Shown: piece after piece, positions 9,422 through 20,463 of the stretch
Numbering within the stretch: the stretch's first letter is position 1
Layout: every line of letters begins with the position of its first letter
From: Pseudomonadota bacterium
GTDB taxonomy: Bacteria > Pseudomonadota > Gammaproteobacteria > Burkholderiales > Rhodocyclaceae
DNA: 64,000 nt
Direction of reading: 5' to 3'
Assembly: GCA_018261895.1 (NCBI GenBank)
Contig: JAGTRT010000038.1
Coordinates: 1 to 64,000 of the forward strand
The notes under the pieces: model-generated
What the model was told of the DNA's origin: nothing
The model's database searches: none
What the model saw: the letters and a program-made list of their open reading frames with translations, nothing else
Translations under genes and position numbers: made by a program

Positions 9422-10614
9422 GCGAAACGGCGTTCCTGCACCATTTTTCTGGCCAATTGACGGGCTTCCGCATCTGCAGCAAGCACGTCCGCCAGGCTAC
9501 CCTCCGGGCCGGCCGGCAAGGATTGCAAAACAGCCTCGTTGAGCGAGGCGATCCCCAGGAAAGGCAACTGACCATCAAGGAAAGCTGCAACGGCTATTTC
9601 GTTGGCCGCATTCAGAATGGCGGGCGCCGTCCCACCTTCGCGCAAGACATCGTAGGCAAGCTGCAGGCAACGAAATCGCTCAAAATCCGGCGCCATGAAA
9701 TCAAGGTGGGCAATCTTGAACAGGTCCAGCGGCTCGACACCGGCAGCGATACGCTCCGGCCAGGCCATGGCATATGCGATGGGGGTCCGCATGTCGGGAT
9801 TGCCCAATTGCGCCAAAACCGAACCATCAACGTACTGCACGGCCGAATGGATCACGCTCTGCGGATGCACGACGACCTGGATCATTTCCGGCGGCGCATC
9901 GAACAGCCAGCGCGCCTCGATGACTTCCAGCCCCTTGTTCATCATGGTCGCAGAATCAACCGATATCTTGCGCCCCATCACCCAGTTGGGGTGCGCACAA
10001 GCCTGATCGGGCGTCACATTGCCCAGGTCCGCCATCGGCGTATTGCGGAACGGTCCGCCGGACGCCGTCAGCAGGATTTTCTGAATGCCACATTCCACCA
10101 AGCCACGCGAGAAATCCCCCGGCAGAGACTGGAAGATGGCGTTGTGTTCGCTATCGACGGGCAGCAACGTGGCACCATGCTCGCGTACCGCATGCATGAA
10201 GAGCTCACCCGCCATGACCAGCACTTCCTTGTTGGCCAGCATGACTTTCTTGCCGGCGCGTGCCGCAGCAAGGGTCGGCTCCAGACCAGCAGCGCCGACG
10301 ATGGCAGCCATGACGGCGTCCACCTCCGGCAGGGCGGAAAGCTCAACCAAGGACGCCACACCGTAGCGAACCTCGGTGTCTAGTCCGGCAAATGAACAAC
10401 GGTCAGCAAGTTGTGCAGCCAGAGCAGCATCGCGCAACACGGCAAACCGGGGTTTGAATTCGAGGCATTGCTCAAAGAGCTTGTCTACCTGGCTATGCGC
10501 GCAGAGCGCAAAAGCCCGATAGCGATCCGGATGACGCCGGATCACATCCAGCGTACTGACCCCGATCGATCCAGTTGAACCCAGTACGGTAATGTTCTGC
10601 AAAATAGCGCTCAC
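9418..10614 (-). CDS. dxr: 1-deoxy-D-xylulose 5-phosphate reductoisomerase
   Basis: A 398-aa enzyme of the MEP isoprenoid pathway that converts DXP to MEP with NADPH. The nucleotide-binding VLGSTGSIG is at residues 10-18; [10 protein letters not shown] and [17 protein letters not shown] carry metal and substrate ligands. A GTG at 10614 overlaps the cdsA stop by four bases. Together with uppS in the same run it supplies isoprenoid precursors for undecaprenyl phosphate. Confidence 0.97.
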   Translation of the reverse strand: MSAILQNITVLGSTGSIGVSTLDVIRRHPDRYRAFALCAHSQVDKLFEQCLEFKPRFAVLRDAALAAQLADRCSFAGLDTEVRYGVASLVELSALPEVDAVMAAIVGAAGLEPTLAAARAGKKVMLANKEVLVMAGELFMHAVREHGATLLPVDSEHNAIFQSLPGDFSRGLVECGIQKILLTASGGPFRNTPMADLGNVTPDQACAHPNWVMGRKISVDSATMMNKGLEVIEARWLFDAPPEMIQVVVHPQSVIHSAVQYVDGSVLAQLGNPDMRTPIAYAMAWPERIAAGVEPLDLFKIAHLDFMAPDFERFRCLQLAYDVLREGGTAPAILNAANEIAVAAFLDGQLPFLGIASLNEAVLQSLPAGPEGSLADVLAADAEARQLARKMVQERRFA

Positions 10615-11441
10615 CGGGAAGCGAACAACAGCCAGAGCAGCGCAACAACAGGCAACGTGGACGTCAGGCTGTCGATGCGATCGAGTACCCCGCCATGCCC
10701 CGGCAAAATGTTGCTGCTGTCCTTGATGCCAGCCTTGCGTTTGAGCAGGGACTCATAGAGATCACCCACGATGCTGACCGCAGTTATGCCAATCAGCGCA
10801 GCAACCCACAACGGCAGGGACATCAGGTCCAGATCGAACAGATGTCGAACAACCAGTCCGTAAAGGACCACGCCGACGCCAGCACCAATCGCACCTTCCC
10901 AGGTCTTGCCCGGACTGATGGAGGGTGCCAGCTTGTGCTTGCCAAAGGCCTTTCCGGAAAAATAGGCGGCGATGTCTGCCATCCAGACGACGGCAAAAAT
11001 GCCGAGTAACGCCCCGGCGCCAAGCATCCGCAACTGGACCATGGCCAGCCAGGTCGGCAGCAGGACCACAGCGCCGACCAAAAGACCCGAAACGCCGTCC
11101 AAGGACCACTTGCTTCTCAACCAGAGAGGCATGATCAGACACCAGAATGTGGCGGCAAGCGCATAGGCCAACAGAACCCAAGGCTGGCGTGGCTCGCTGG
11201 GTTCGCCCGCTCCAATTGCATCCGGAAAGAAAATCGACAATAGCACACAGACGAGCGCAGTTGCCACACCGAGCCCAATGCGGCCGGTTCGCTGCCAGCC
11301 GAGCAATGCACCCCACTCCCAGGCAGCGACGCCGATGAAGCCGGCCACCAGCAAGGCCCAACCGGCTTGCGAAGAATAGAACAAACTGGGCAGCAGCAAA
11401 GCCATCAGAACCAGCGCCGTGATGACGCGAGTTTTAAGCAT
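10611..11441 (-). CDS. cdsA: phosphatidate cytidylyltransferase
   Basis: A 276-aa multi-pass inner-membrane enzyme making CDP-diacylglycerol from CTP and phosphatidate, the branch point of phospholipid synthesis. The N-terminal two thirds consist of hydrophobic segments. The C-terminal family signature is present as [20 protein letters not shown]. The ATG at 11441 overlaps the end of uppS by eight bases, which I prefer to the longer upstream open frame because the extension is uppS coding sequence read in another frame. Confidence 0.96.
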   Translation of the reverse strand: MLKTRVITALVLMALLLPSLFYSSQAGWALLVAGFIGVAAWEWGALLGWQRTGRIGLGVATALVCVLLSIFFPDAIGAGEPSEPRQPWVLLAYALAATFWCLIMPLWLRSKWSLDGVSGLLVGAVVLLPTWLAMVQLRMLGAGALLGIFAVVWMADIAAYFSGKAFGKHKLAPSISPGKTWEGAIGAGVGVVLYGLVVRHLFDLDLMSLPLWVAALIGITAVSIVGDLYESLLKRKAGIKDSSNILPGHGGVLDRIDSLTSTLPVVALLWLLFASR

Positions 11442-12195
11442 TCGGTTTTTCCACCAGTTGTTCGCTGGTTCGGCCAAAACGGCGCTCACGCTGCTGGAAC
11501 GACGAGATAGCCTTGTCGAATTCCGCAGTATCGAAATCCGGCCAAAGCGTCGGCGTGAAATAGAGTTCGGTATAGGCCAGTTGCCACAGGAGGAAATTGC
11601 TGATTCGCTCTTCGCCACCAGTACGGATGAACAAGTCCGGCTCCGGCGCGAAACTCATTGCGAGATGAGGCTCAAGATCGCCTTCCTGCCAGCCGTTGCG
11701 TTTTTCCGGCTGGGCAGCCAGCATTCCCTCGACCGCCTGCATGATGTCCCAGCGCCCCCCGTAATTGGCAGCAATGGTCAAGTCAAGGCGGGTATTGCTT
11801 GCGGTTCTGGCCTCCGCTTGTCGAATCAGTTCCTGCAGGCGCGGCTCGAAGCGGGTCAAATCGCCGACGACGCGAAGGCGTACGCCATTGCGATCCAGCT
11901 TTTCGACTTCCTGCTCCAGTGCCTTGACGAACAGCTGCATGAGCAAGGAGACCTCGTCTTGCGGGCGACGCCAGTTTTCGGAGGAAAAGGCAAAGAGGGT
12001 CAGGTACTGAATGCCACGCTCGAGGCAGGCACGGACCATTTCTCGAACCAGCTCGACGCCTTTGACATGTCCAGCGACGCGCGGCAGAAACCGCTTTTTT
12101 GCCCAGCGGCCATTACCATCCATGATGACGGCGACGTGCCTGGGCACTGCCGCCGACTGGGGGACCTGACGTGTCGAGCTTGAAAAGAGGGCCAT
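11434..12195 (-). CDS. uppS: isoprenyl transferase (undecaprenyl diphosphate synthase)
   Basis: A 253-aa cis-prenyltransferase that builds the C55 carrier lipid for peptidoglycan and O-antigen. The diphosphate-binding [13 protein letters not shown] is at about residues 23-35, followed by NYGGRWDI and the C-terminal DLFIRTGGE and WPDF segments, all diagnostic of the family. It lies between frr and cdsA as expected. Confidence 0.97.
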   Translation of the reverse strand: MALFSSSTRQVPQSAAVPRHVAVIMDGNGRWAKKRFLPRVAGHVKGVELVREMVRACLERGIQYLTLFAFSSENWRRPQDEVSLLMQLFVKALEQEVEKLDRNGVRLRVVGDLTRFEPRLQELIRQAEARTASNTRLDLTIAANYGGRWDIMQAVEGMLAAQPEKRNGWQEGDLEPHLAMSFAPEPDLFIRTGGEERISNFLLWQLAYTELYFTPTLWPDFDTAEFDKAISSFQQRERRFGRTSEQLVEKPNA

Positions 12196-12199
12196 TCAG

Positions 12200-12222
12200 C
12201 CGGTACTTTATGCGGAACCGGC
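12200..12222 (-). terminator. hairpin between frr and uppS
   Basis: In the short gap after the frr stop, GCCGGT and ACCGGC form an inverted repeat of six pairs with an 11-12 base loop. There is no T-tract, so it may modulate read-through or protect an mRNA 3' end rather than end transcription. Confidence 0.4.
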
Positions 12223-12780
12223 TTAAACCTGCATGAGCTCGGCCTCTTTGACGGCGAGCAACTTGTCGACTTCGACGATATAACGATCAGTCAGCTTCTG
12301 GACGTCGTCCTGGGCCTTGCGCTCGTCATCTTCGGGCACTTCACCTTTTTTCAGCGCATCCTTGAGATGGGCTATGGCATCACGTCGCAGATTGCGAATC
12401 GCCACCTTGGCGCCTTCACCTTCGGTTTTGACGATCTTGATCATTTCCTTGCGACGCTCTTCCGTCAATGCCGGCATGGGAACGCGGATGAGGTCGCCTT
12501 GCGATGCCGGGTTCAATCCCAGATCGCAGTCGCGAATGGCTTTCTCTACCTTCTGCAGCATGCCTTTTTCCCACGGCTGCACACCGATCGTACGGGCATC
12601 AACCAAGGTGATGTTGGCCACCTGATTGACCGGCACCATCGAGCCATAGTAATCGACCTGAACGTGGTCGAGCAGGCCAGTGTGGGCACGGCCGGTACGA
12701 ATTTTCTGGAGGTCGAGCTTCAGCGACTCCAGCGACCTCTGCATCTTGCTTTCGGCGTTTTTCTTGAGTTCAGCAATCAT
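12223..12780 (-). CDS. frr: ribosome recycling factor
   Basis: A 185-aa factor that, with EF-G, splits post-termination ribosomes. The length and the near-terminal sequences [15 protein letters not shown] and [15 protein letters not shown] are characteristic of the three-helix-bundle domain, with the smaller beta domain at about 31-104. It lies directly downstream of pyrH, the usual order rpsB-tsf-pyrH-frr. Confidence 0.98.
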   Translation of the reverse strand: MIAELKKNAESKMQRSLESLKLDLQKIRTGRAHTGLLDHVQVDYYGSMVPVNQVANITLVDARTIGVQPWEKGMLQKVEKAIRDCDLGLNPASQGDLIRVPMPALTEERRKEMIKIVKTEGEGAKVAIRNLRRDAIAHLKDALKKGEVPEDDERKAQDDVQKLTDRYIVEVDKLLAVKEAELMQV

Positions 12781-12792
12781 TTCTTGTCTCCC

Positions 12793-13509
12793 TCAGCAAT
12801 AAACCAGCGTGCCTTCATCTTCGCCGCAGACCACGCGCTTCAGCGCGCCGGCCTTGAAAATGGAAAACACGTTGATTGGCAATTTCTGGTCGCGGCACAA
12901 CGCAAATGCGGTGGCATCCATGACGGCGAGGCTCTTTGAAATCGCTTCGTTGAAGCTGATCTTGTCATAGCGTGTCGCCGACGGATCCTTCTTCGGATCG
13001 GCCGAATAGATACCATCGACCTTCGTCGCCTTGAGCACGATTTCAGCACCAATTTCCGAGCCGCGCAATGCTGCAGCGGTATCGGTCGTGAAGAAGGGGT
13101 TGCCGGTGCCGGCACCGAAGATCACGATCTTGCCTTCTTCGAGATAGCGGATGGCCTTGCCGCGAATGTACGGCTCGATCACTTGCTCGATATTCAGGGC
13201 GGATTGCACCCGGGCGTTGAGCCCGACCTGGCGCATCGCATCGGACAGCGCCATGGCGTTCATCACCGTGGCCAGCATGCCCATGTAATCAGCCGTGGCG
13301 CGATCCATCCCGGTGGCCGTACCGGCCATGCCGCGGAAGATGTTGCCACCACCGATCACGACGCCGATTTCCACACCCATGTCAGCGACCGCCTTGATCT
13401 CTCCGCAAATCCCCGCGATGGTCTGCGGGTTGATGCCATAGGCGTCATTGCCCATCAGGGCCTCGCCGGAGAGTTTCAGGAGAATTCGCTTGTACTTGGG
13501 TGCAGACAT
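12793..13509 (-). CDS. pyrH: UMP kinase
   Basis: A 238-aa amino-acid-kinase-fold enzyme phosphorylating UMP to UDP. The N-terminal [14 protein letters not shown] and the [12 protein letters not shown] loop bind phosphates; the C-terminal [12 protein letters not shown] is typical. I place the start at the ATG at 13509, preceded by a good GAAAGGA ribosome binding site, rather than at an in-frame TTG 15 bases upstream. Confidence 0.97.
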   Translation of the reverse strand: MSAPKYKRILLKLSGEALMGNDAYGINPQTIAGICGEIKAVADMGVEIGVVIGGGNIFRGMAGTATGMDRATADYMGMLATVMNAMALSDAMRQVGLNARVQSALNIEQVIEPYIRGKAIRYLEEGKIVIFGAGTGNPFFTTDTAAALRGSEIGAEIVLKATKVDGIYSADPKKDPSATRYDKISFNEAISKSLAVMDATAFALCRDQKLPINVFSIFKAGALKRVVCGEDEGTLVYC

Positions 13510-13524
13510 CGGCGTTCCTTTCAA

Positions 13525-14424
13525 TTACTTCTTGGCAGCAGCGGCAGCAGCCTGGGCAGCGACTTCAGCAGCGAAGTCGTCAACCTTCTTCTCGATGCCT
13601 TCACCAACGATGTACAGCGTGAAAGCGGCAACCGAAGCGCCCTTTTCCTTCAGAAGCTGTTCGATGGTTTGCTTGCCGTCGGCAGCCTTGACGAAGACTT
13701 GACCGAGCAGGGTGACGTCCTTGAGATACTTCTGGACGGTACCTTCGGCGATCTTTTCGAGCATGGCTTCCGGCTTGCCGCCTTCGCGAGCCTTTTCAAT
13801 GGCAACGCGGCGCTCAGTTTCCAGCAGTTCTGCGGGAACGCCCGAGGCATCGAGTGACTTCGGCTTGGAGGCAGCGATATGCATCGCCAGATCCTTGCCC
13901 AGTTGCTCGTCGCCACCAACCACATCGACCACGACACCAACCTTGGCGCCACCGTGGATGTAGGAGACCAGCTTGCCCTTGGCTTCGAAACGAACGAAGC
14001 GGCGGATCGACATGTTTTCACCGATCTTGCCGACCAGTGCGGAGCGGGTCGATTCGACCGTGCCTTCGCCCATCGGCAGCGCGGACAGCGCAGCCACGTC
14101 AGCCGGGTTCTTGTCGGCAACCAGCTTGGCGGAGCCATTGGCCAGGGCGATGAACTCGTCGTTCTTGGCCACGAAATCGGTTTCGCTGTTGACTTCGATG
14201 ATGGCACCCAGCTTGCCGTCAGCAGCGATGCTGACCGCAACGATACCTTCTGCAGCGATACGGGTAGCGGCCTTGGTCGCCTTGTTACCCAGCTTGACGC
14301 GAAGAATTTCTTCAGCCTTGGCCATGTCGCCATCGGCCTCGGTCAGCGCCTTCTTGCATTCCATCATGGGTGCGTCGGTCTTGCCGCGCAGTTCTGCCAC
14401 CATGCCTGCGGTAATTGCCGCCAT
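13525..14424 (-). CDS. tsf: elongation factor Ts
   Basis: A 299-aa nucleotide exchange factor for EF-Tu. The N-terminal helical region ([12 protein letters not shown] at about 16-27) and the TDFVAKND motif contact EF-Tu. The length is close to that of the E. coli protein. The ATG is preceded by CAGGAG. It is placed between rpsB and pyrH, as in nearly all proteobacteria. Confidence 0.98.
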   Translation of the reverse strand: MAAITAGMVAELRGKTDAPMMECKKALTEADGDMAKAEEILRVKLGNKATKAATRIAAEGIVAVSIAADGKLGAIIEVNSETDFVAKNDEFIALANGSAKLVADKNPADVAALSALPMGEGTVESTRSALVGKIGENMSIRRFVRFEAKGKLVSYIHGGAKVGVVVDVVGGDEQLGKDLAMHIAASKPKSLDASGVPAELLETERRVAIEKAREGGKPEAMLEKIAEGTVQKYLKDVTLLGQVFVKAADGKQTIEQLLKEKGASVAAFTLYIVGEGIEKKVDDFAAEVAAQAAAAAAKK

Positions 14425-14450
14425 ATATTTTCTCCTGAGCTTTTAAGACA

Positions 14451-14471
14451 GGCGGAGCCTAAGGCTCCGCC
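14451..14471 (-). terminator. rpsB-tsf intergenic hairpin
   Basis: A perfect 9-bp stem GGCGGAGCC/GGCTCCGCC with a 3-base loop sits between rpsB and tsf. There is no strong T-run, so it is probably an attenuator or processing site that sets the rpsB:tsf ratio, not a full terminator. Confidence 0.55.
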
Positions 14472-14480
14472 ATTGCAGCT

Positions 14481-15230
14481 TTATTGCGCTGCTTCTTCCT
14501 GAACTTCGACGAACTCGTCGTCGCCACCGGCAGCAACGATGTCCTGCACGACCTGGCTGCGGCCTTCGAGGATGGCATCGGCAACGCCACGGGCGTAGAG
14601 CTGGATGGCACGGGAAGAGTCGTCGTTACCCGGAATGACGTAAGCAACGCCGTCCGGAGAGTGGTTGGTATCGACCACGCCGATGACCGGGATGCCAAGC
14701 TTTTCGGCTTCGGTAATGGCGATCTTGTGATAGCCGACGTCGACAACGAAGATGGCGTCCGGCAGGCCACCCATTTCCTTGATGCCGCCGATGGACTTCT
14801 GGAGCTTCTCCAGTTCGCGACGGAAGGTCAGCGCTTCCTTCTTCGGCATCTTTTCGAGTTCACCAGCTTCAACGGCCAGTTCCATGTCCTTCAGACGCTT
14901 GATCGAGGTCTTGACGGTCTTGAAGTTGGTCAGCATGCCGCCCAGCCAGCGCTGGTCGACGAACGGCGAACCGGCGCGCAGCGCTTCTTCACCGATGATT
15001 TCGCGAGCCTGGCGCTTGGTGCCGACGAACAGCACGGTACCGCGATTGGCGGCCAGCTTCTTCACGAAAGCCATGGCTTCGTTGTACTTGGCCAGGGTCT
15101 TTTCGAGGTTGACGATGTGAATCTTGTTGCGGGCACCGAAGATGTACGGGGCCATCTTGGGGGACCAGAAACGGGTCTGGTGACCGAAGTGGACACCAGC
15201 CTCCAGCATTTCGCGCATGGTAACGGACAT
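14481..15230 (-). CDS. rpsB: 30S ribosomal protein S2
   Basis: A 249-aa ribosomal protein beginning [21 protein letters not shown], the universal S2 N-terminus, with [13 protein letters not shown] further on. The ATG at 15230 follows an AAGGAG ribosome binding site. It is the first gene of the long minus-strand run and is preceded by a structured leader and a consensus -10 element. Confidence 0.98.
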   Translation of the reverse strand: MSVTMREMLEAGVHFGHQTRFWSPKMAPYIFGARNKIHIVNLEKTLAKYNEAMAFVKKLAANRGTVLFVGTKRQAREIIGEEALRAGSPFVDQRWLGGMLTNFKTVKTSIKRLKDMELAVEAGELEKMPKKEALTFRRELEKLQKSIGGIKEMGGLPDAIFVVDVGYHKIAITEAEKLGIPVIGVVDTNHSPDGVAYVIPGNDDSSRAIQLYARGVADAILEGRSQVVQDIVAAGGDDEFVEVQEEAAQ

Positions 15231-15240
15231 GTAAAACTCC

Positions 15241-15305
15241 TTAAGGGTTGAACCTCCACCCGCCTGAAACGCCCACCAGGATTGAGTCCTGGCGAACACC
15301 CTTAA
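15241..15305 (-). promoter_or_regulatory. structured rpsB leader (candidate S2 autoregulatory site)
   Basis: The leader can close with the outer arms TTAAGGGT (15241-15248) and ACCCTTAA (15298-15305). Inside is CCAGGA/TCCTGG (15276-15281 with 15287-15292). The outer stem abuts the AAGGAG ribosome binding site of rpsB. Autogenous control of rpsB-tsf by S2 binding its own leader is established in E. coli; that this fold does the same is inference. Confidence 0.5.
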
Positions 15306-15353
15306 TCGGCGGATGTGTGGATTTTGGTTGCCTGCACCGTGCAGACAACCGTC

Positions 15354-15393
15354 TTTTTCAGCCATATCGGCTGAGAAAAACCTGCGGATTATA
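15354..15393 (-). promoter_or_regulatory. rpsB operon promoter with adjacent palindrome
   Basis: On the minus strand TATAAT (15388-15393) is preceded by TGC, giving an extended -10 box; the -35 region is weak. Immediately downstream, near the expected start site, lies the palindrome CAGCC-ATATC-GGCTG flanked by T- and A-runs, which could be an operator or an early transcript hairpin. Confidence 0.55.
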
Positions 15394-15458
15394 GCAGCAG
15401 AACAGGCGATCCGGAAGATCATTCAGCATTTTGCTTGCGCCCCGCGACCCCCTCCGAA

Positions 15459-15493
15459 ATTTCAATTTTGAGCATTTTTTCCGGTTGACCGTC
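15459..15493 (+). repeat. CCGGTTGACCGT-family repeat, copy 3
   Basis: A close match to the family consensus over its whole length, lying in the divergent gap between rpsB and map, about 100 bases before the map start. The flank continues as ACATCC, similar to the R-N-ATC extension of other copies. Confidence 0.88.
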
Positions 15494-15591
15494 ACATCCC
15501 GGGAAACGCCGCCACGGGGCTCCCGGCTTTGCGAAACCAGCCCCATCATTTATCCTTGCCCTTTCCCCCAACGCATCACAGAACAGCCGCC

Positions 15592-16392
15592 ATGAGCATC
15601 AGCATCAAGACTCCGGAAGAAATTGAAAAAATGAGAATTGCCGGGCGTCTGGCCGGAGAAGTCCTCGACTACATCGAGCCTTTCGTCAAGGCCGGCGTCA
15701 CCACGGACGAACTCGACAAGCTTTGCCACGACTACATGGTCAACGTTCAGGGTTGCATACCGGCCCCGCTCAACTACGCCCCTTCCGGCTACGACCCCTA
15801 CCCTAAATCGATCTGCACCTCGGTGAACCAGCAGGTCTGCCATGGCGTCCCCGGCGAGCGCGTGCTCAAAAATGGCGACATCATCAATCTTGACATTACG
15901 ACCATCAAGAACGGCTACCACGGCGACACCAGCCGGATGTTCATCGTTGGCGAGGGATCCATCCAGGCCAAGCGCCTGTGCGAGATCACCTTCGAGTGCA
16001 TGTGGCTGGGCATTTCCGTCGTCAAGCCGGGCGCCCATCTCGGCGACATCGGTGCGATCATCCAGAAATACGCGGAAAAGAACGGCTGCTCGGTCGTTCG
16101 CGAGTTTTGCGGTCACGGCATCGGCGCCAAGTTCCACGAAGACCCGCAGGTCCTGCACTACGGCAAGGGCGGCACCGGACCCAGGCTGGAACCGGGCATG
16201 ATCTTCACCATCGAGCCGATGATCAATGCCGGCAAGGCGGCCATCCGCGAAATGGCCGACGGCTGGACCATCGTCACCAAGGATCGCAGCCTGTCGGCAC
16301 AGTGGGAACATACCGTGCTGGTCACCGAAACCGGCTACGAAATCATGACCCAATCCGCAGGCAGCCGCCCCAAGCCGGACTGGATCAAATAA
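15592..16392 (+). CDS. map: type I methionine aminopeptidase
   Basis: A 266-aa metalloenzyme removing the initiator methionine from nascent proteins. All five metal ligands of the family are present: Asp101, Asp112, His175, Glu208 and Glu239, plus the substrate-binding His84 in QVCHGVP. The start is set at [15 protein letters not shown], the family N-terminus. It runs divergently from rpsB, a common proteobacterial arrangement, and its stop overlaps the glnD start by one base. Confidence 0.98.
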   Translation: MSISIKTPEEIEKMRIAGRLAGEVLDYIEPFVKAGVTTDELDKLCHDYMVNVQGCIPAPLNYAPSGYDPYPKSICTSVNQQVCHGVPGERVLKNGDIINLDITTIKNGYHGDTSRMFIVGEGSIQAKRLCEITFECMWLGISVVKPGAHLGDIGAIIQKYAEKNGCSVVREFCGHGIGAKFHEDPQVLHYGKGGTGPRLEPGMIFTIEPMINAGKAAIREMADGWTIVTKDRSLSAQWEHTVLVTETGYEIMTQSAGSRPKPDWIK

Positions 16393-18950
16393 TGACCTGC
16401 GATATCGCCGCCCTGCGTGCGGAAGTCAAGGCCGGACAACGCAGCCTCCAGGAAAACTACGAACAATCCGGCGACGCCCAGGCCCTGCTCGTCGAACGCT
16501 GTGCCCAGGTCGACCGCATTCTCGAAAAGCTCTGGCAATCCTTCGATTTACCGGCCAGCCTCGCCCTCGCCGCCGTCGGCGGCTATGGCCGCGGCGAACT
16601 CTATCCCGCCTCCGACATCGACCTGCTCATCCTGCTCCCGCAGGAAGCCAGCGTGGCCTTGCAGGGCAAGCTGGAACGCCTGATCAGTTCCTTCTGGGAC
16701 ATCGGGCTGGAAATCGGCCATAGCGTCCGCACGATTCAGGATTGCCTGAACGAAGCCGAAGGCGACATCACGGTACAGACCGCCCTGCTCGAAGCCCGCC
16801 TGCTGACCGGCAACGGCAAGCTGTTTACGACTTTCCAGAAACGCCTGCGCGGCCACCTCGATCCGCTGGTTTTCTGCGAAGCCAAGCAGATCGAGCAACA
16901 GGAACGCTACCTCAAGTACAACGAAACGCCGTACAGCCTGGAACCCAATTGCAAGGACTCGCCAGGCGGATTGCGCGATTTCCAGGTCATTTTCTGGATC
17001 GCCAAGGCGGCCGGCTTCGGTTCGACCTGGGAAGAACTGCAGAAGAACGGCATCATCACCCAGGAGGGCATGATCCAGGCCCGCGATTGCGAGGAATACC
17101 TGACCCACCTGCGCATTCGCCTGCACTTCATGCTCGGGCGGCGCGAAGATCGCCTGCTGTTCGACTACCAGGGCAATCTCGCCGCCAAGTACGGCTTCGT
17201 CTCGAACGAAGCCAAGCGCGCCTCCGAACAGCTCATGCAGGTGTATTACCGTAACGCCAAGACGGTTTGTCTGCTCAATACCATCCTGCTGCAGAACATG
17301 AGCGCGGCACTGACACCGGAAAACGAGCAGACACCGCAACCGCTGGACGACAATTTCCAGATCGTGGGCAATCTGCTCGACATCCGCGACGAAGCCCTGT
17401 TCCAGAAACAGCCCTCGGCCATCTTCGACAGTTTCCTGGTCATGCAGGAAACCCACGAACTGTCCGGCATGACGGCCCGCACCCTGCGAGCCCTGTGGCG
17501 CGCCGGCGACCAGATGACCCAGGCGTTTCGCGACGACCCGGCCAACCGGGCCATGTTCCTGAAACTGCTGCAGAGCGAGCGCGGCATCATTCATGAATTC
17601 CGCCGCATGAACCAGCTCGACATCCTCGGCGCCTACCTGCCCAATTTCGGGCGCATCGTCGGCCAGATGCAGCACGATCTCTTCCACGTCTACACCGTGG
17701 ATCAGCACATCCTGCAAGTACTGCGCAACATCCGCCGCTTCACGATGAGCGAATTCGCCCACGAGTACCCGTTGTGCTCGCGCATTGTCAGCGAGCTGGA
17801 CCGTCCGTGGCTGCTCTATATCGCCGCCCTCTTCCACGACATCGCCAAGGGCCGCGGTGGCGACCATTCCGAACTCGGCACCGTCGACGCAGAGGAATTC
17901 TGCCGAAATCACGGACTGAGCGACGAAGATACCGAACTCGTCGTCTGGCTGGTTCTGAATCACCTGGTCATGTCGCAGGTTGCCCAGAAGGAAGACCTCA
18001 GCGACCCCGACGTGATCGGCAAATTCATCAAGCTGGTCGGCGACATCCGCCACCTGCAGGCGCTCTATCTCCTGACCCACGCCGACATCCGGGGAACCAG
18101 CCCGAAGGTCTGGAATCACTGGAAAGGCAAGCTGCTGGCCGATCTGTACTACCAGACCCTGCACCTGCTCTCCAGCGGTGAAACACCGGCGGCGCACGGC
18201 GCGATTGCCGATCGTCAGGCTGAAGCCATGCGCCTGCTTCGCTTCTTCGCCCTCTCCGACACCGTTCACGAACGCCTGTGGAAACAGCTCGATACCGTTT
18301 ATTTCCTGCGCCATTCCGCCGAGGAAATCGCCTGGCACACCCGCTCGCTGCATTACCGCATCTACAACAACCAGCCGGTTGTCCGGGCCCGTCCAAATCA
18401 GGAAGGCGATGGTCTGCAGGTCATGGTCTACACGCAGGATCAGCCAGACCTCTTTGCCCGCATCGTCGGCTTCTTTGCCCGCGCCGGCTACAGCATCGTC
18501 GATGCCAAGGTGCACACCACGGCACACGGCTATGCGCTGGACAGCTTCGTCGTGCTGGACGTGGAAGACCGTGACAACGACCGCGAGATGGTCGCCTACA
18601 TCGAGCACGAACTGGAGCAACGCCTGGTTCACCAGATGCCGCCGGACGTCCCGTCAACCGGCCGCCTGTCGCGTCAGGTCAAGCATTTCCCGATCAAGCC
18701 GGAAGTGGATATCCGCGGCGACGAAAAGGGATCGCACTTCATCCTGACACTGGTTGCCGCCGACCGTCCCGGCCTGCTTTACACCATCGCCAATACCCTG
18801 GCCGAGCATGGCGCCAATCTCCATACCGCCAAGATCACGACGCTGGGCGAGCGCGCCGAAGACGTTTTCCTGATCAGCGGCGGCGACCTGCGCGACACCA
18901 GCAAGCGCATCCGCCTCGAAACGGAATTGATGGAGCGGCTGAAAATCTGA
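16392..18950 (+). CDS. glnD: [protein-PII] uridylyltransferase / UMP-removing enzyme
   Basis: An 852-aa nitrogen sensor that uridylylates PII proteins when glutamine is low and removes UMP when it is high. The nucleotidyltransferase motif [17 protein letters not shown] (about 63-79, Asp75 and Asp77) is intact. The HD hydrolase domain contains [14 protein letters not shown] with the HD pair near residue 482. Two C-terminal ACT domains (from about 675 and 785) bind glutamine. The length is normal. Translation is probably coupled to map through the TAATG overlap. Confidence 0.97.
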   Translation: MTCDIAALRAEVKAGQRSLQENYEQSGDAQALLVERCAQVDRILEKLWQSFDLPASLALAAVGGYGRGELYPASDIDLLILLPQEASVALQGKLERLISSFWDIGLEIGHSVRTIQDCLNEAEGDITVQTALLEARLLTGNGKLFTTFQKRLRGHLDPLVFCEAKQIEQQERYLKYNETPYSLEPNCKDSPGGLRDFQVIFWIAKAAGFGSTWEELQKNGIITQEGMIQARDCEEYLTHLRIRLHFMLGRREDRLLFDYQGNLAAKYGFVSNEAKRASEQLMQVYYRNAKTVCLLNTILLQNMSAALTPENEQTPQPLDDNFQIVGNLLDIRDEALFQKQPSAIFDSFLVMQETHELSGMTARTLRALWRAGDQMTQAFRDDPANRAMFLKLLQSERGIIHEFRRMNQLDILGAYLPNFGRIVGQMQHDLFHVYTVDQHILQVLRNIRRFTMSEFAHEYPLCSRIVSELDRPWLLYIAALFHDIAKGRGGDHSELGTVDAEEFCRNHGLSDEDTELVVWLVLNHLVMSQVAQKEDLSDPDVIGKFIKLVGDIRHLQALYLLTHADIRGTSPKVWNHWKGKLLADLYYQTLHLLSSGETPAAHGAIADRQAEAMRLLRFFALSDTVHERLWKQLDTVYFLRHSAEEIAWHTRSLHYRIYNNQPVVRARPNQEGDGLQVMVYTQDQPDLFARIVGFFARAGYSIVDAKVHTTAHGYALDSFVVLDVEDRDNDREMVAYIEHELEQRLVHQMPPDVPSTGRLSRQVKHFPIKPEVDIRGDEKGSHFILTLVAADRPGLLYTIANTLAEHGANLHTAKITTLGERAEDVFLISGGDLRDTSKRIRLETELMERLKI

Positions 18951-18959
18951 TGCCGGCAT

Positions 18960-18979
18960 GGCGGGCCAGCAGGCCCGCC
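18960..18979. terminator. bidirectional hairpin between glnD and mtnP-like gene
   Basis: A perfect 8-bp stem GGCGGGCC/GGCCCGCC with an AGCA loop lies in the 45-base convergent gap. It lacks a T-tract, so efficient termination is uncertain. Confidence 0.5.
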
Positions 18980-18995
18980 CATCGAGACATCTTGC

Positions 18996-19766
18996 CTAGA
19001 CGGACATGCCCATCGGCTGGCAATTGTCGGTACAACCGACCAGCTTCTCGACGATGGACCTGACACGCCCCATCGCATCATGGAGCACGTGCTCCAGACT
19101 TTCGAAATGGATGCCATTGGCGCTGCTGCCGCGTCCGGCTGCATGGTTGGCGACCACGTTGATCGCCGCGTAGGGCAAGCCCAGTTCGCGCGCCAGGATG
19201 GCCTCAGGCATGCCGGTCATGCCGACCACATCGGCCCCGTCGCGCTCCAGGCGATTGACCTCGGCCGCGGTCTCAAGGCGTGGCCCCTGGGTTGCCGCAT
19301 AGACCGCATCGACCTTGATATCGATGCTGAGTTGCTGCGCCGCGTCGAGAATGCGCCGGCGCAACTCGCCGTCGTAGGGTTCGGTGAAATCGACGTGGGT
19401 CACCGGCGTGCCATTGCCATCGAACATCGTCGATTTACGACCCCAGGTGTAATCGATGATCTGGTTGGGCAGGACGATGTCGCCCGGCTCCAGATCGGCA
19501 CGAATGCCGCCGACCGAGGCGACCGAAATGACGCCGCTCACCTTGTGGTGATGCAGGGCCCACATGTTGGCGCGGTAATTGACCATGTGCGGCGGGATGG
19601 TGTGGCCGTAGCCGTGGCGCGGCAGAAAAACCGCCGGCTGCCCGCAGATCTGCCCGAAGACGAGCGCGCCGGACGCCTCGCCGTAGGGGGTGCGAACGAC
19701 TTCGCGGTGCGAAACGTCGAGGTTGGACAAGGTGGTCAGGCCACTGCCGCCGATGATTGCGATCAT
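18996..19766 (-). CDS. mtnP: S-methyl-5'-thioinosine/thioadenosine phosphorylase family
   Basis: A 256-aa purine nucleoside phosphorylase of the MTAP/MTIP branch, salvaging methylthio-nucleosides left by polyamine and quorum-signal synthesis. The N-terminal IAIIGGSGL binds phosphate, followed by RHGYGHTIPPH, GIRADLEPGDIVLP and MTGMPEAILARELGLPY. The base-recognition region reads NVVANHAAG, with Asn rather than the Asp-rich motif of adenosine-type enzymes. This favours 6-oxo substrates such as methylthioinosine; the choice is inference. It is the last gene of the smc-to-hpt run. Confidence 0.88.
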   Translation of the reverse strand: MIAIIGGSGLTTLSNLDVSHREVVRTPYGEASGALVFGQICGQPAVFLPRHGYGHTIPPHMVNYRANMWALHHHKVSGVISVASVGGIRADLEPGDIVLPNQIIDYTWGRKSTMFDGNGTPVTHVDFTEPYDGELRRRILDAAQQLSIDIKVDAVYAATQGPRLETAAEVNRLERDGADVVGMTGMPEAILARELGLPYAAINVVANHAAGRGSSANGIHFESLEHVLHDAMGRVRSIVEKLVGCTDNCQPMGMSV

Positions 19767-19767
19767 G

Positions 19768-20463
19768 TCAGTTCTTCCTTTCCGCCAGCAGTGAAGCCAG
19801 CGTCGGCACCACGCCCTTCATGGCGGGATGCGTTTTACGGATGGATGCGTTGCCGTCTTCGCCCAGCTTGCGGTACAGCGCATTGGCGCGGCTGACGATG
19901 AACGGCAGATCGAGCAAGGTCTTGCCCGCATGGTAATTGACCAGCGTATCGCGGCCAATATCCTTGGCTTGCCAGGGAATCGCCGTGCGATCGATGAAAT
20001 GCAGCCAGCGAACGCCGGGCAGGCTGGCCGCCAGTTCAGCGACCAGACGATGGATCCGTTCACGATAGGCAATGACCGCCCTGCCCCCGTCAGCCGGCGA
20101 CGCCCCGGTGGTATCGGCTGGCGCACCCATGAGCCAGCAGACGACGGTATCCGGCGCAAAGGCCTCGACCGCTGCACGCTGCTCATCGGAGAGTGCCGTC
20201 AGGTCGGCCTGCATCAGGCCGACATCGGCACCATCGAGCTTATGCCGGGTCTGCTCCAGGCATTCCGGCAGGGAATCCATCGAGAGGATGGCCAGACCGC
20301 GCCGGGCCAATGCCTGCGTGGCGAAACCGACGCCACAGCCGATTTCCAGCACGCGCCGGCCAGGCACCAGCGACGCCATCCAGTCGTAGTCGCCATGCCG
20401 GACGTAGGCCTGGCCTTCATTTTCCCAGTAGCCGATGAACTCGGCGACTGTCGCACCGCTCAT
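19768..20463 (-). CDS. class I SAM-dependent methyltransferase
   Basis: A 231-aa protein with the SAM-binding glycine loop RVLEIGCGVGFAT at about residues 37-49 and an acidic residue in SMDSLPE at the end of the next strand. The substrate is not evident. It overlaps hpt by four bases and is one base from the mtnP-like gene, so the three are co-transcribed and possibly linked through purine or SAM salvage, which is only suggestive. Confidence 0.8.
   Translation of the reverse strand: MSGATVAEFIGYWENEGQAYVRHGDYDWMASLVPGRRVLEIGCGVGFATQALARRGLAILSMDSLPECLEQTRHKLDGADVGLMQADLTALSDEQRAAVEAFAPDTVVCWLMGAPADTTGASPADGGRAVIAYRERIHRLVAELAASLPGVRWLHFIDRTAIPWQAKDIGRDTLVNYHAGKTLLDLPFIVSRANALYRKLGEDGNASIRKTHPAMKGVVPTLASLLAERKN

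Noticed and set aside
16548-18632. A 694-codon open frame antisense to glnD
   Set aside because: Third-position GC bias of glnD creates long antisense frames; the translation has no domain, and glnD itself is complete with all motifs.
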